57,366 nt of DNA from Amaricoccus solimangrovi (GCF_006385685.1 NZ_VFRP01000026.1:1-57366); one strand, 5' to 3'; positions 1 through 8,689 are shown, counted from the stretch's first letter. Program-made: numbers and translations. The notes: generated from the letters alone by a model not told the origin.

Positions 1-1
1 C

Positions 2-88
2 TACCAGGAGATCGTGAAGGGCCTCATCATCGTCGCCGCCGTCGTCGTCGACGTCCAGCGCCAGAAGAAGCGCTCCAAGAAGAGCTGA
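2..88 (+). CDS. sugar ABC transporter permease, C-terminal end (partial)
   Basis: Only the last 28 codons are present; the gene starts before the window. The visible peptide contains YQEIVKGLIIVAAVVVDV followed by a basic tail of Lys, Arg and Ser. This is the usual end of the last membrane helix of ribose/xylose-type (CUT2) permeases, where the motif is a variant of QxxIKGxIIVxAVxxD. The two complete CUT2 permeases in this window (39870-40844 and 46270-47328) end with closely similar helices, which supports the call. It lies 128 bases before a matching periplasmic binding protein on the same strand, so the two are probably parts of one import system. Function is inferred from a short tail plus context. 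Confidence 0.75.
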   Translation, partial: YQEIVKGLIIVAAVVVDVQRQKKRSKKS

Positions 89-117
89 GCTCACCTCCAG
101 CAGGGAGGGAACCCGCC

Positions 118-144
118 GGCCCCCGCCGTCACCCGACGGGGGCC
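118..144 (+). other. GC-rich stem-loop between permease and binding-protein genes
   Basis: GGCCCCCG and GTC on the left pair with GACGGGGGCC on the right, around an ACCC loop with a two-base bulge. No T-run follows, so this is not a clear rho-independent terminator. It may be a partial terminator or an mRNA-stabilising hairpin that sets the ratio of permease to binding protein. Confidence 0.35.
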
Positions 145-216
145 CTCGCAGCCGGCGCGCCGGCGGTTCCGCCGCGCAGGTTCCTTCCACACATCCATTC
201 GAAAAGTTTCCGACGC

Positions 217-1161
217 ATGAAACGACTCCTGACGGGCACCGCCCTCGCCCTGACCCTGTTCGCGCCCGCCGCCATGGCGGAGAACATCGGCATCTCGATG
301 GCACTGTTCGACGACAACTTCCTCACCATCCTGCGCAACGGGATGCAGTCCTACGCCACCGACAAGGGGCTCGACGTCCAGGTCGAGGACGCGCAGAACG
401 ACGTCGGCCGGCAGCTGAGCCAGATCGAGAACTTCATCGCCTCGGGCGTCGATGCGATCATCGTGGTTCCCGTCGACACCGATGCGACCATGGCGATGAC
501 CGCCGCCGCCTCGTCCGCCGGCATCCCGCTCGTCTACGTGAACCGCCAGCCGATCAATGTCGACGACCTGCCGGAGAACGAGGCCTTCGTCGGCTCCGAG
601 GAGCGGCAGGCGGGCATGCTCGAGACGCGCGAGATCTGCCGGCTGCTCAGGGAAGCGGGCAAGGGCGAGGGCGCGAAGGCCGTCATCATGATGGGCGAGC
701 TCTCGAATCAGGCGGCGCGCGAGCGCACCGCCGCCGCCAGGGCGGTGATCGAGAGCGACGACTGCGCCTTCATCGACGTGCTCGAGGAACAGACCGGCAA
801 CTGGCAGCGCACCCAGGGCACCGACCTGATGACCAACTGGCTCGCCGCCGGGATCGCGCCCGATGCGATCATCTCCAACAACGACGAGATGGCGATCGGC
901 GCGGCCCAGGCGCTCCGGGCGGCGGGCGTGCCGCTCGGGGACGTGGTGATCGGCGGCGTCGACGGCACGACCGACGGGCTCGCCGCCGTCGCGGGCGGCG
1001 ATCTCGACGTGACGGTCTTCCACAACGCCAGGGCCCAGGGCGAGGGCGCGGTCGAGACCGCCATCCGGTTCATCGCCGGCGAGGCGGTGCCGGAGAAGAA
1101 GATCTACGTCCCCTTCGAGCTGGTGACGCCCGCCAATCTCGCGGACTACCAGCACCATTGA
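217..1161 (+). CDS. periplasmic sugar/inositol-binding protein of a CUT2 ABC transporter
   Basis: 314 residues, the usual size for a Peripla_BP_4 (RbsB-like) binding protein. The N-terminus is a signal peptide: MKRLL, a hydrophobic stretch, then AMA-EN as the likely cleavage site near residue 21. The mature part has the family pattern of two alpha/beta lobes, with NDVGRQLSQIENFIASGVDAI and NNDEMAIGAAQALRAAG segments. It follows a permease remnant and precedes an inositol-2-dehydrogenase-type gene by 53 bases. That suggests myo-inositol or a related cyclitol as ligand, but this is context, not proof. There is no good Shine-Dalgarno in front of the ATG; the start was chosen because it gives an intact signal peptide. 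Confidence 0.85.
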   Translation: MKRLLTGTALALTLFAPAAMAENIGISMALFDDNFLTILRNGMQSYATDKGLDVQVEDAQNDVGRQLSQIENFIASGVDAIIVVPVDTDATMAMTAAASSAGIPLVYVNRQPINVDDLPENEAFVGSEERQAGMLETREICRLLREAGKGEGAKAVIMMGELSNQAARERTAAARAVIESDDCAFIDVLEEQTGNWQRTQGTDLMTNWLAAGIAPDAIISNNDEMAIGAAQALRAAGVPLGDVVIGGVDGTTDGLAAVAGGDLDVTVFHNARAQGEGAVETAIRFIAGEAVPEKKIYVPFELVTPANLADYQHH

Positions 1162-1214
1162 TCAGGAGGGGCGGAGAGAAAACTCCGCCCCCGATTTCCT
1201 CGGGAGAGAAGAAG

Positions 1215-2219
1215 ATGACTGTTCGTTTCGCTGTGCTCGGCGCGGGCCGGATCGGCAAGGTTCATGCGCGCGCGGTCTCGGGCAATTCGGCCGCGAAGCT
1301 CGTCGCGGTGGCGGATGCGATGGCGCCGGCCGCCGAGGCGCTGGCCGCCGAATACGGCTGCGAGGTGCGCGCGATCGAGGCGATCGAGGCCGCCTCCGAC
1401 ATCGACGCGGTGGTGATCTGCACGCCGACCGACACGCATTCCGACCTGATCGAGCGCTTCGTGAAGGCGGGCAAGGCGGTGTTCTGCGAGAAGCCGGTCG
1501 ATCTCTCGGTCGCGCGCGTCAAGGAGTGCCTGAAGGTCGTCGAGGCCGAGAAGGGCAGGCTGATGGTCGGTTTCAACCGCCGTTTCGACCCGCATTTCGG
1601 CGCGGTCAGGAAGGCGATCGACGACGGGAGCCTCGGCGAGGTCGAGATGGTGACGATCGTCTCGCGCGATCCGGGCGCGCCGCCGATCTCCTATATCGAG
1701 CGCTCGGGCGGCATCTTCCGCGACATGACGATCCACGACTTCGACATGGCGCGCTTCCTGCTCGGCGAGGAGCCGGTGGCGGTGACGGCGCACGCCGCCG
1801 TCTTGACCGACAAGGCGATCGGCGAGGCCGGGGATTACGACAGCGTCAACGTGATGCTGGAGACCGCGAGCGGCAAGCAGTGCGTGATCTCGAACTCCCG
1901 CCGGGCGACCTACGGCTACGACCAGCGCGTCGAGGTGCTAGGCTCGAAGGGCATGGCCGCCGCCGAGAACCAGCGCGAGGTCTCGATCGAGGTCGCGACC
2001 GGCGCGGGTTTCACCCGGCCGCCGCTGCTCGACTTCTTCATGAACCGCTACCCGGCCGCCTATTCCGCCGAGATCGCGGCCTTCATCGACGCGATCGGGA
2101 GCGGCGCGCCGATGAGCCCGAGCGGCGAGGATGGGCTGCTGGCGCTGGCGCTGGCCGACGCCGCGCTGAAGTCGGTCAAGGAGGGGCGCAAGGTCCAGGT
2201 CTCCGAGATCACCGGCTGA
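1215..2219 (+). CDS. iolG: inositol 2-dehydrogenase-type oxidoreductase (Gfo/Idh/MocA family)
   Basis: 334 residues from the ATG at 1215, which has GAGAGAAGAAG just upstream; an ATG-less extension back to 1158 has no ribosome site and is not used. The enzyme class oxidises myo-inositol to scyllo-inosose with NAD in the cytoplasm. Visible features: nucleotide-binding GAGRIG at residues 9-14, the EKP motif with Lys93, and FRDMTIHDFD around 168-177, giving Asp170 and His174. The spacing of Lys, Asp and His matches the catalytic triad of inositol dehydrogenases. It directly follows a sugar-binding protein gene, fitting an uptake-and-oxidise operon. Other substrates of this broad family (scyllo-inositol, glucose-like sugars) cannot be excluded. 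Confidence 0.85.
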   Translation: MTVRFAVLGAGRIGKVHARAVSGNSAAKLVAVADAMAPAAEALAAEYGCEVRAIEAIEAASDIDAVVICTPTDTHSDLIERFVKAGKAVFCEKPVDLSVARVKECLKVVEAEKGRLMVGFNRRFDPHFGAVRKAIDDGSLGEVEMVTIVSRDPGAPPISYIERSGGIFRDMTIHDFDMARFLLGEEPVAVTAHAAVLTDKAIGEAGDYDSVNVMLETASGKQCVISNSRRATYGYDQRVEVLGSKGMAAAENQREVSIEVATGAGFTRPPLLDFFMNRYPAAYSAEIAAFIDAIGSGAPMSPSGEDGLLALALADAALKSVKEGRKVQVSEITG

Positions 2220-2244
2220 GCCGGAGCGGACCCGCAACGGACGG

Positions 2245-2270
2245 CGGGCGCGGAGGCCTCTCCGCGCCCG
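2245..2270 (+). terminator. stem-loop terminator after the inositol operon
   Basis: A perfect 11-bp stem (CGGGCGCGGAG with CTCCGCGCCCG) around a GCCT loop, 25 bases after the iolG stop and followed by TTCGCGTT. The T-run is weak, but the position between convergent genes (iolG on plus, the DUF1269 gene on minus) suits a bidirectional terminator. Confidence 0.55.
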
Positions 2271-2277
2271 TTCGCGT

Positions 2278-2793
2278 TCACACGCCCGGGGCCGGCTCGT
2301 TCTCGGCCTCGCCCGCGAGCGCCTTGCGCAGCGCATCCTCGCGCGTATGGTCGAGCGAGGTCTGCAGGACGGTGCCGCCGACGCCCCGGAGCGCCTCCAG
2401 CACCTTGTCGCCGGTCACCTTCTTCACCAGCACGAAGAGCACGGCCTGGCCGGGTTCGATCTTCTGCTCGGCGAGATCCTTCATGAAGCGGTCGTTCACG
2501 CCCACGTCGGTCAGCGCGCCCGCGAGCGCGCCGGCGCCCGCGCCCGCGGCGACCCCGACCAGCGGGTTGAGGAACAGCACGCCGATCAGCAGGCCCCAGA
2601 AGCTGCCGCCCGCCGCGCCCGCCGCCGTGGTGCTGATGAGCTGGTTGAGCTTCACGTGACCGGATTCGGACTTCACCGCGATCACGGCGTCGCCGATGTC
2701 GATCAGATATTCCTTCTGGAGTTCGAGGATCCTGTTCCGGACTTCCTCGGCCTGCGCCTCGGAGGGGAAGGTGACTGCGATCAGGTCGGCCAT
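2278..2793 (-). CDS. DUF1269 family membrane-associated protein
   Basis: 171 residues beginning MADLIAVTFPSEAQAEEV, a typical start for DUF1269 proteins. The middle, about residues 55-95, is a glycine/alanine-rich hydrophobic stretch with a GLLIGVLFLNPLVG helix and a run of small residues that looks like a glycine-zipper hairpin. Flanking segments are mixed charged and probably cytoplasmic. No catalytic motif is visible and the biological role of the family is not established. It stands alone on the minus strand, followed by other small glycine-zipper proteins further upstream. Confidence 0.75.
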   Translation of the reverse strand: MADLIAVTFPSEAQAEEVRNRILELQKEYLIDIGDAVIAVKSESGHVKLNQLISTTAAGAAGGSFWGLLIGVLFLNPLVGVAAGAGAGALAGALTDVGVNDRFMKDLAEQKIEPGQAVLFVLVKKVTGDKVLEALRGVGGTVLQTSLDHTREDALRKALAGEAENEPAPGV

Positions 2794-2904
2794 GAGAGCG
2801 TCTCCGTTTGGGACCGCGTCCGGGCAATTCGGACGCGATCTGCGTAGAATGGCCGATCCGGCGCGTCAACGCGCCGGTCGGTCACGGACGCCTTTCGCCC
2901 GGAG

Positions 2905-3135
2905 CTACTGGCAGGCCTGGAGCTGGGTGCCGGCCGCGGCGCCCGCGCCCGCGCCGACCGCCGTCGCGACCTGCTTGCCGGTGCCGCCGCCGATCTGGTT
3001 GCCGAGCACGCCGCCGATGGCCGCGCCGCCGAGCACGCCGCCCGCGCATTGCAGGTTCCGGTTCGTCGATGGGTTGTTGGTACAGCCGGCGGCCGCGAGT
3101 CCGGCCAGCAGGGTCAGGATCAGGCTCGTCTTCAT
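2905..3135 (-). CDS. small glycine-zipper lipoprotein
   Basis: 76 residues from the ATG at 3135. Two ATGs are adjacent (3138 and 3135); GAGG lies five bases before the second, so that one is preferred. The signal peptide ends in a lipobox, LAAAGC, giving a lipidated Cys near residue 17. The rest is short and rich in Gly and Ala with repeated GGxxGG patterns (GGVLGGAAIGGVLGNQIGGG), like the glycine-zipper 2TM segment of the 17-kDa surface antigen / OsmB group. It probably sits in the outer membrane. Its exact role is unknown. A similar lipoprotein lies nearby at 3597-3830. Confidence 0.75.
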   Translation of the reverse strand: MKTSLILTLLAGLAAAGCTNNPSTNRNLQCAGGVLGGAAIGGVLGNQIGGGTGKQVATAVGAGAGAAAGTQLQACQ

Positions 3136-3243
3136 CATTCCCTCACACACCGCGCGGCGCGACGCGAGGCGGGCCGCCGCGCGCCCGGCCCGCCTCGGAT
3201 CCAATGCGCCGCGCGGCCCGGTTGTTCCGCGCCGCCCGCCGCG

Positions 3244-3585
3244 TCAGTTCAGGACGCCGTCGCCGTTCTTGTCGGAATCGTTGAAATCCGCGACGATCAC
3301 GGTGATGAACTCCTCCTTGGAGACGCGGCCGTCGCCGTTCGTGTCGGCCGCGGCGAACTGCTCCGACGTGATCGTGACCTCGGCCTCGGCCGCGGAGAGA
3401 TAGCCGTCCCGGTCGGTGTCGAGCTGGACGAAGGCCGCGTCCATCGTCGCGATCATCTCGTCCCGCGTGACCACGCCGTCGCCGTTCTTGTCCACCGCGG
3501 CGAGGCCCTGGGCGGGAATGCCCTGCGCGAGCGCCGGCAGGGCGCCGAGTGCGAGGGCGATGGTGGCGGTCGTCAGGATGCGCAT
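3244..3585 (-). CDS. secreted EF-hand calcium-binding protein
   Basis: 113 residues from the ATG at 3585; an in-frame GTG at 3600 would add five residues but overlaps the stop of the upstream gene. A signal peptide (MRILTTATIALALGALPALA-QG) directs it to the periplasm. Four EF-hand loops are visible in order: DKNGDGVVTRDE, DTDRDGYLSAAE, DTNGDGRVSKEE and DKNGDGVLN at the extreme C-terminus, the last lacking its final Glu. Calcium binding is well supported by the loops; the physiological role is not known. It is the downstream partner of the lipoprotein gene at 3597-3830, probably cotranscribed. Confidence 0.85.
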   Translation of the reverse strand: MRILTTATIALALGALPALAQGIPAQGLAAVDKNGDGVVTRDEMIATMDAAFVQLDTDRDGYLSAAEAEVTITSEQFAAADTNGDGRVSKEEFITVIVADFNDSDKNGDGVLN

Positions 3586-3596
3586 GGTCGTCCCCC

Positions 3597-3830
3597 TCAC
3601 TGCTTGCAGGCGAGCGTGCCGAGGCCGGCGCCCGCGCCGGCGCCGGCGGCGACCATGAGATCGTGTCCGCCGCCCTTGCCGAAGGCGCTGCCGACGAGGC
3701 CGCCGAGCACCGCGCCGGTCAGGGTTCCGGCGGCGCAGCCGAGTTCGTGTTTTTCCTGGGGCGTGGCGTTGGAGCAGGCGGCCAGCACGAGCGTGGCGCC
3801 TGCGAGCGCCGCGAAGGCGGTTCGGATCAT
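3597..3830 (-). CDS. small glycine-zipper lipoprotein
   Basis: 77 residues with a clear lipoprotein signal peptide: MIRTAFAALAGATLVLAAC, lipobox VLAAC. The mature part contains a double glycine-zipper pattern (GTLTGAVLGGLVGSAFGKGGG and AAGAGAGAGLG) and ends LACKQ. It is similar in design to the protein at 2905-3135, so the two are likely paralogues that anchor to or insert in the outer membrane. The stop is adjacent to the EF-hand gene start, suggesting a two-gene operon. Confidence 0.75.
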   Translation of the reverse strand: MIRTAFAALAGATLVLAACSNATPQEKHELGCAAGTLTGAVLGGLVGSAFGKGGGHDLMVAAGAGAGAGLGTLACKQ

Positions 3831-3879
3831 GGGTTCCTCCTCCCGGCCGCCCGCGGATGCGCGGACGCGCGAGGAATCG

Positions 3880-5121
3880 TTACCCGATGGCGATTCGCCG
3901 TTCCACTGATTCCGCGCCGCCCCGCGCGCGTTCGCGGTCGGCGGCGGCGATCACGCGCGAGGCCGCCTCGACCGCGCCCGGGCCATGCGCGATGCCGAGC
4001 GCGTCGAGCGCGGTCTCGACCGTCGCGAGCGTGCCGAGCAGCGTCGGCGGGTTCAGATGGCCCATATGGGCGATCCGGAACATGCTGGAGGGATCGACCC
4101 CCGGCGTCTCGAGGCCGATCCCGAGGGTGACGCCCGCGATCTCCTCGCACCAGGCGCGGATGCGCCCGGCCTCGCCCGGGCCGGTCCGGATCGTGGTGAC
4201 CGCGTAGCTCCGGGCCGGGGCGGCGGGGATGTTGAGTTCGAGCGCGCCCGCGCGCCCCCAGGCCTCGACCGCCGCCGCCACCGCGCGGGCGAAGACCGCG
4301 TGACGCGCCCAGACATTCCCGAGCCCCTCCTCGAGCAGGATCATGTCGAGCGCCTCGCGCAGCCCGAAGAGGTGATGCGTCGGCGCGGTGCCGTGGAAGA
4401 GTTCGTAGAACAGCCCCGGTTTCGAGCGGGGGCGCCAGTCCCAGTAGGGGCTCGGGCAGGGCACGCCCTCGGCCATCGCCTTGTCGCTCTGGAAGGTGAA
4501 GCCGAGGCCGGGGGGCGTCATCAGCCCCTTCTGGCAGGCGGAGATCATCACGTCGACGCCCCAGGCATCCATCTCGAACCGGTCGGCGGCGAGGCTCGCC
4601 ACGCAATCGACGGCGAGGAGCGCGGGATGGCCGGCGGCGTCGATCGCGGCGCGGACGGCCCGGATGTCGGTCAGCGCCGAGGAGGCGGTGTCGGTCTGGG
4701 TGGTCAGCACCGCCCGGATCCGCCGGTCCGCGTCGGCGCGCAGATGGTCCTCGATCCGGCCCGGCTCGACCGCGCCCCGGAAGCCGAAGTCGATCGTCTC
4801 GACCTCGATCCCCAGGCGCCGCGCCGTCTCCGCCCAGCCGCGGCCGAAGCGCCCGGTGAGAAGGACGAGGATCCGCTCGCCGGGCCGCGCCATGTTGGCG
4901 AGCGAGGCCTCCCACATCGCATGGCCGTTGCCGATGTAGATCGCCACCGCGCCCTCGGTGCGGGCCACGCGGCGGAGGTCGGACCGGACCGTCCCGGTCA
5001 GTTCGACCAGCTCGCCCTCGTAGATGTTGGGGGCGGCCTGGTGCATCGCGTTCAGCACGCGGTCGGGAATCATCGAGGGGCCGGGGATGGCGCGGATCGC
5101 GCGTCCGTAGGAAAACGACAT
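3880..5121 (-). CDS. class V aminotransferase, serine/alanine-glyoxylate type
   Basis: 413 residues, normal length for the AGXT / serine-glyoxylate aminotransferase family. These PLP enzymes move the amino group from serine or alanine to glyoxylate, giving glycine, and act in the cytoplasm. The N-terminal GPSMIPDRVLNAM segment is the family hallmark, Asp172 in VDCVASL is the residue expected to contact the pyridine nitrogen, and Lys198 in SACQKGLM is the likely Schiff-base lysine. The family also includes enzymes for other donors, so the substrate is only probable. It is a single gene transcribed away from the ABC exporter at 5244. Confidence 0.82.
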   Translation of the reverse strand: MSFSYGRAIRAIPGPSMIPDRVLNAMHQAAPNIYEGELVELTGTVRSDLRRVARTEGAVAIYIGNGHAMWEASLANMARPGERILVLLTGRFGRGWAETARRLGIEVETIDFGFRGAVEPGRIEDHLRADADRRIRAVLTTQTDTASSALTDIRAVRAAIDAAGHPALLAVDCVASLAADRFEMDAWGVDVMISACQKGLMTPPGLGFTFQSDKAMAEGVPCPSPYWDWRPRSKPGLFYELFHGTAPTHHLFGLREALDMILLEEGLGNVWARHAVFARAVAAAVEAWGRAGALELNIPAAPARSYAVTTIRTGPGEAGRIRAWCEEIAGVTLGIGLETPGVDPSSMFRIAHMGHLNPPTLLGTLATVETALDALGIAHGPGAVEAASRVIAAADRERARGGAESVERRIAIG

Positions 5122-5243
5122 GGCAAGGAAGCTCCGTTGGCGCGCGCGAGACTAGGCGAAACCGCGGGCGGGCGGAATGCCGATTCCGGGTTTGTCGCGG
5201 TCGCATCCGCGTGATACCACCCGGGAACCTCCAGGAAAGCGAC

Positions 5244-6995
5244 ATGGGCAAGACAAAAATCGACTCAGGCGAGCCGCGCACGCGTCCCTTCGTCCGCCTG
5301 TGGCGGGACTGGCTCCGGAAGAACTGGCCGACGGCCCTCTTCACGCTCGCCATGATGGTGATCGTCGCGGTCGCCTCGGCGGGATATACCAAGCTGATCC
5401 AGGAGGTGATGAATTCCTTCGAGGACAGCGACTTCTCGGTGATCTGGTGGGGTCCGTTCGGCGTCGTCGCGCTGACCGCGATCAAGGGGCTCGCCGACTA
5501 CTACCGCGAGACCTCGTCGAACCGCTTCGTCACGCGGATGGAGGCCGATCTCCAGAAGGAGATGTTCCGCCAGCTCGTCGGGAGCGATCTCGCCCGGCTC
5601 GCGACCGAGGCGCCGGCGGGGCTGGCCGCGCGGTTCTCCTCCGACATCGCGCTGATCTCGGGCGCGGTCCGGGGCGCGCTCGGCGGGCTCTCGGGCATCC
5701 TGATCATGGTCTTCTCCTTCGCGGCGATGCTGACGATCGACGCGCCGCTCACCATCGCGATGGTGCTGATCTTCGGGATCGCGGTGCTGCCGGTGAACCT
5801 GATCGGCTCGCGGCTGAAGAAGATCAGCCGCAAGACCCAGGCCGAGATCGCCTCGATGACGAGCGAGGTGACCGAGGGGCTGACGGGGATCCGGATGGCG
5901 CGGACCTACCGGCTCGAGGAGCCGCTGTCGGAGAACGCGGCCAGCATCTTCGAGCGGCTCTTCAGCCTGAAGAACCGGCAGAACCAGTGGAGCGCGCGCG
6001 TCTCGCCGCTGATGGAGGCGCTGGCGGGGATCGCGATCGCCGTGCTGCTGCTCGTCGTCGGCATCCGGATGAGCCATGGCACGACCTCGATCGCCGATTT
6101 CACCGGCCTGCTGACCGGTCTCGGCGTCGCCTCCGGCCCGGCGCGGCGGCTCGGCTCGACCTACGCGCAGATGCAGCAGGGGGCGGGGGCGCTCGACCGC
6201 GTCTTCATGCTGTTCGACGCGGAGAACACCATCGTCGACGGCGCCGAGACGATCGCGCGGGCGCGGGGGGAGATCGTCTTCGACGAGGTGGAATTCGCCT
6301 ATCCCGACGGCCATGTCGCGCTCAACGACTTCACGCTGCGCATCCGCGCCGGCAGCCGCGTCGCCTTCGTCGGCCGGTCCGGCGCGGGCAAGTCGACCGT
6401 CTTCAACCTGCTTCCCCGGCTCTACGATCCGACCGGGGGGCGGGTGCTGCTCGACGGCCACGACCTGCGCGACCTGACGCTCGCCTCGCTGCGCGATCAG
6501 ATCGCGGTTGTGAGCCAGGATTCGATCCTGCTCACCGGCACGGTCGCGCGGAACATCGGCTTCGGCCGGCGCTCCGCCGATCGCGCGGAGATCGAGGCGG
6601 CGGCCCGCGACGCGGCGGCGGACGGGTTCATCTCGGCGCTGCCGAAGGGCTACGACACGCAGGTCAGCCCCTCGGCCGGGCAGTTCTCGGGCGGCGAGCG
6701 GCAGCGGCTCTCGATCGCGCGCGCGATCCTGCGCGACGCGCCGATCCTGCTGCTCGACGAGCCGACCTCCGCGCTCGACGCCGAGAGCGAGGCGGCGATC
6801 CGGGGCGCGCTCGACCGGCTCGCGGCGGGGCGCACCACGCTCGTCATCGCGCATCGCCTTGCCACCATCCTCGACGCCGACCATATCGTCGTCATGGACC
6901 GGGGCCGCATCGTCGAACAGGGCACGCATCAGCAGCTGCTCGACCTGGGCGGCCTCTACGCGGATCTCTACGCGCTGCAGTTCTCGGGCGCCTGA
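5244..6995 (+). CDS. ABC exporter with fused membrane and ATPase domains (MsbA-like)
   Basis: 583 residues from the ATG at 5244, which has AGGA ten bases upstream; an earlier ATG-less start at 5211 has no ribosome site. The N-terminal half, about residues 25-310, has the six membrane helices of a type I exporter. The ATPase half follows with Walker A GRSGAGKST near 377, the signature FSGGERQ near 480, Walker B ILLLDEP near 501 and the switch His in AHRL. Half-size exporters of this type form homodimers and flip lipids, peptides or drugs out of the inner membrane; MsbA-type lipid export is one possibility. The next gene, ygfZ, begins nine bases after its stop, so the two are probably cotranscribed. 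Confidence 0.85.
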   Translation: MGKTKIDSGEPRTRPFVRLWRDWLRKNWPTALFTLAMMVIVAVASAGYTKLIQEVMNSFEDSDFSVIWWGPFGVVALTAIKGLADYYRETSSNRFVTRMEADLQKEMFRQLVGSDLARLATEAPAGLAARFSSDIALISGAVRGALGGLSGILIMVFSFAAMLTIDAPLTIAMVLIFGIAVLPVNLIGSRLKKISRKTQAEIASMTSEVTEGLTGIRMARTYRLEEPLSENAASIFERLFSLKNRQNQWSARVSPLMEALAGIAIAVLLLVVGIRMSHGTTSIADFTGLLTGLGVASGPARRLGSTYAQMQQGAGALDRVFMLFDAENTIVDGAETIARARGEIVFDEVEFAYPDGHVALNDFTLRIRAGSRVAFVGRSGAGKSTVFNLLPRLYDPTGGRVLLDGHDLRDLTLASLRDQIAVVSQDSILLTGTVARNIGFGRRSADRAEIEAAARDAAADGFISALPKGYDTQVSPSAGQFSGGERQRLSIARAILRDAPILLLDEPTSALDAESEAAIRGALDRLAAGRTTLVIAHRLATILDADHIVVMDRGRIVEQGTHQQLLDLGGLYADLYALQFSGA

Positions 6996-7004
6996 GGAGG
7001 AAAG

Positions 7005-7793
7005 ATGACCGCCGGATTTCACGCGGCCGACCGGGCCGTGCTGCGCGTCTCGGGCGCCGATGCGCGCGAGTTCCTGCAGAACCTCGTGACGAACGACGTG
7101 AAGGGGCTCGAGACCGGGCCGGTCTACGCCGCGCTGCTGACGCCGCAGGGGAAATATCTCTTCGACTTCTTCCTCGTGCCCGACGGCGAGACGATCCTCG
7201 TCGACGTCGCCGCCGACCGCGCCGAGGCGCTGGCGCGGCGGCTCGCGATGTACCGGCTCCGCGCCCGGGTCGAGATCGGGGAGGCCGACCTCGCCGTGGT
7301 GCTCGGCCTCGGCGCGCCGCCGCTCGTCCCGCTCTGCTTCGTCGATCCCAGGCTCGCCGAACTCGGCTGGCGGGCCTATGGCGCCGATCCGGATCTGATC
7401 CTCGCCGGCATGGCGCCGCTCGATCCCGCCGCGATGACGGCGCTCCGGATCGCGCATGTCGTCCCCGAGACCGGACTCGAGCTTCTTCCCGACGACAGCT
7501 ACATCCTCGAGATGGGGTTCGAGCGGCTGCGGGGCGTCGATTTCCGCAAGGGCTGCTACGTCGGGCAGGAGGTGACGGCCCGGATGAAGCACAAGACCGA
7601 GCTTCGCAAGGGGCTCGCGCGCGTGCGCCTCGCGGGTCCGGCGCCGGAACCGGGGACGGAGATCACCGCCGGGGGCAAGCCGGTCGGGACCGTGCTCACG
7701 GTGGGCGAGGGGGCGGGGCTGGCCTACCTGCGCTTCGACCGCGCCCAGGGCGTGCTCCGGGCCGGCGCGGCCGAGATCACCCCCGACCCGTAG
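7005..7793 (+). CDS. ygfZ: folate-dependent Fe-S cluster assembly protein YgfZ
   Basis: 262 residues with a strong AGGAGGAAAG ribosome site. YgfZ proteins have the aminomethyltransferase fold, bind tetrahydrofolate and help the maturation or repair of certain Fe-S enzymes. The diagnostic motif KGCYVGQEV is present at residues 182-190 with the conserved Cys184, followed by TARMKHK. The stop codon TAG is the first triplet of a dispersed palindromic repeat (7791-7811), so insertion of that element may have set the end of the protein. The C-terminus ends AEITPDP, a normal place for the family to stop. Confidence 0.9.
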   Translation: MTAGFHAADRAVLRVSGADAREFLQNLVTNDVKGLETGPVYAALLTPQGKYLFDFFLVPDGETILVDVAADRAEALARRLAMYRLRARVEIGEADLAVVLGLGAPPLVPLCFVDPRLAELGWRAYGADPDLILAGMAPLDPAAMTALRIAHVVPETGLELLPDDSYILEMGFERLRGVDFRKGCYVGQEVTARMKHKTELRKGLARVRLAGPAPEPGTEITAGGKPVGTVLTVGEGAGLAYLRFDRAQGVLRAGAAEITPDP

Positions 7794-7811
7794 GGCGGAC
7801 ATCCGTCCGCC
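7791..7811 (+). repeat. dispersed palindromic repeat, copy 1
   Basis: GGGCGGACATCCGTCCGCC preceded by TA, an imperfect copy of the element found twice more downstream. It differs from the others by TT to CC in the loop region. It overlaps the stop codon of ygfZ and sits in the short gap before a convergent gene. Confidence 0.8.
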
Positions 7812-7830
7812 TTCCCGGGTGATTCGGGGC

Positions 7831-8622
7831 TCATGCCTCGCGCAGGATCTTCGTCAGCGGCTCGAAGGCGTTCGCATTGGCCGCGACCACGCCCCGGCTC
7901 TCGAAGATCTCGGCGCCCTCGGCGAGCGGACCGGCGAAGCCGCCCGCCTCGCGCACCAGCAGCAGCCCCGCCGCCATGTCCCAGGGCCTCAGCCCGTGTT
8001 CCCAGAACCCGTCGAGCCGGCCGGCGGCGACATAGGCGAAGTCGAGCGCCGCGGCGCCCATGCGGCGGATCCCGGCGGTGCGCGGCGACAGCGCGGCGAT
8101 CTCGCGCAGCGTCGAAGGCAGGTCACGGCTGCCGGCCCAGGGAATTCCGGTGCCGAAGATCATGTCGGCCATCTCGCGGCGGCCGGAGACGCGGATGCGC
8201 CGGTCGTTCACATAGGCGCCCGCGCCCTTCTCGGCGACGAACATCTCGTCCTTCGCCGGGTCGTAGACCACGCCCGCGACGATCTCGCCCTTGTGCTCCA
8301 GCGCGATGGAGACCGCCCAGTGCGGGATGCCGTGCAGGAAGTTGGTGGTGCCGTCGAGCGGATCGACGATCCAGCGCCGCGTCGGGTCGGCCCCCTTCAC
8401 CTCCTCGCTCTCTTCGCCGAGCCAGCCGTAGTTCGGCCGCGCCTCGGTCAGTTCCTCGCGGATCACCTGCTCGGCCTTGAGATCGGCGCGGCTGACGAAA
8501 TCACCCGGGCCCTTGGCGGAGACCTGAAGGTTTTCCACCTCGCCGAAGTCGCGGACGAGGCCCCGCGCCGCCTTGCGCGCGGCCCGGATCATGACGTTCA
8601 CATTGGCCGAGGCTTGGGTCAT
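7831..8622 (-). CDS. inositol monophosphatase family phosphatase
   Basis: 263 residues, the normal length. This family removes phosphate from myo-inositol phosphates and related sugar phosphates using two or three Mg ions; bacterial SuhB is the best known member. The metal-binding set is complete: Glu70 in GEES, Asp87 and Asp90 in the IVDPLDGT motif, and Asp215 in LRPWDMAAG. It is convergent with ygfZ. Whether it serves inositol metabolism with the iolG locus 6 kb away, or is the general housekeeping SuhB, cannot be told from the sequence. Confidence 0.88.
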   Translation of the reverse strand: MTQASANVNVMIRAARKAARGLVRDFGEVENLQVSAKGPGDFVSRADLKAEQVIREELTEARPNYGWLGEESEEVKGADPTRRWIVDPLDGTTNFLHGIPHWAVSIALEHKGEIVAGVVYDPAKDEMFVAEKGAGAYVNDRRIRVSGRREMADMIFGTGIPWAGSRDLPSTLREIAALSPRTAGIRRMGAAALDFAYVAAGRLDGFWEHGLRPWDMAAGLLLVREAGGFAGPLAEGAEIFESRGVVAANANAFEPLTKILREA

Positions 8623-8689
8623 CTCGCACTACCTGAATTGGGGAACGGCGCCTTATGATGGCTTTCGTCCCGGGCGGCAAGGCCCCGGC

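Noticed and set aside
91-1158. 355-residue minus-strand open frame opposite the binding-protein gene
   Set aside because: Arg/Gly/Asp-rich composition typical of the reverse strand of a GC-rich gene; the plus-strand frame has a signal peptide and family motifs.
2245-2270. Considered the stem-loop after iolG as a palindromic repeat copy
   Set aside because: Sequence unrelated to the GGGCGGACA element; better read as a terminator.
5177-7822. 881-residue plus-strand frame covering the ABC exporter and ygfZ in another phase
   Set aside because: Out-of-frame reading of two well-supported genes, visible from its Arg/Ala repeats.
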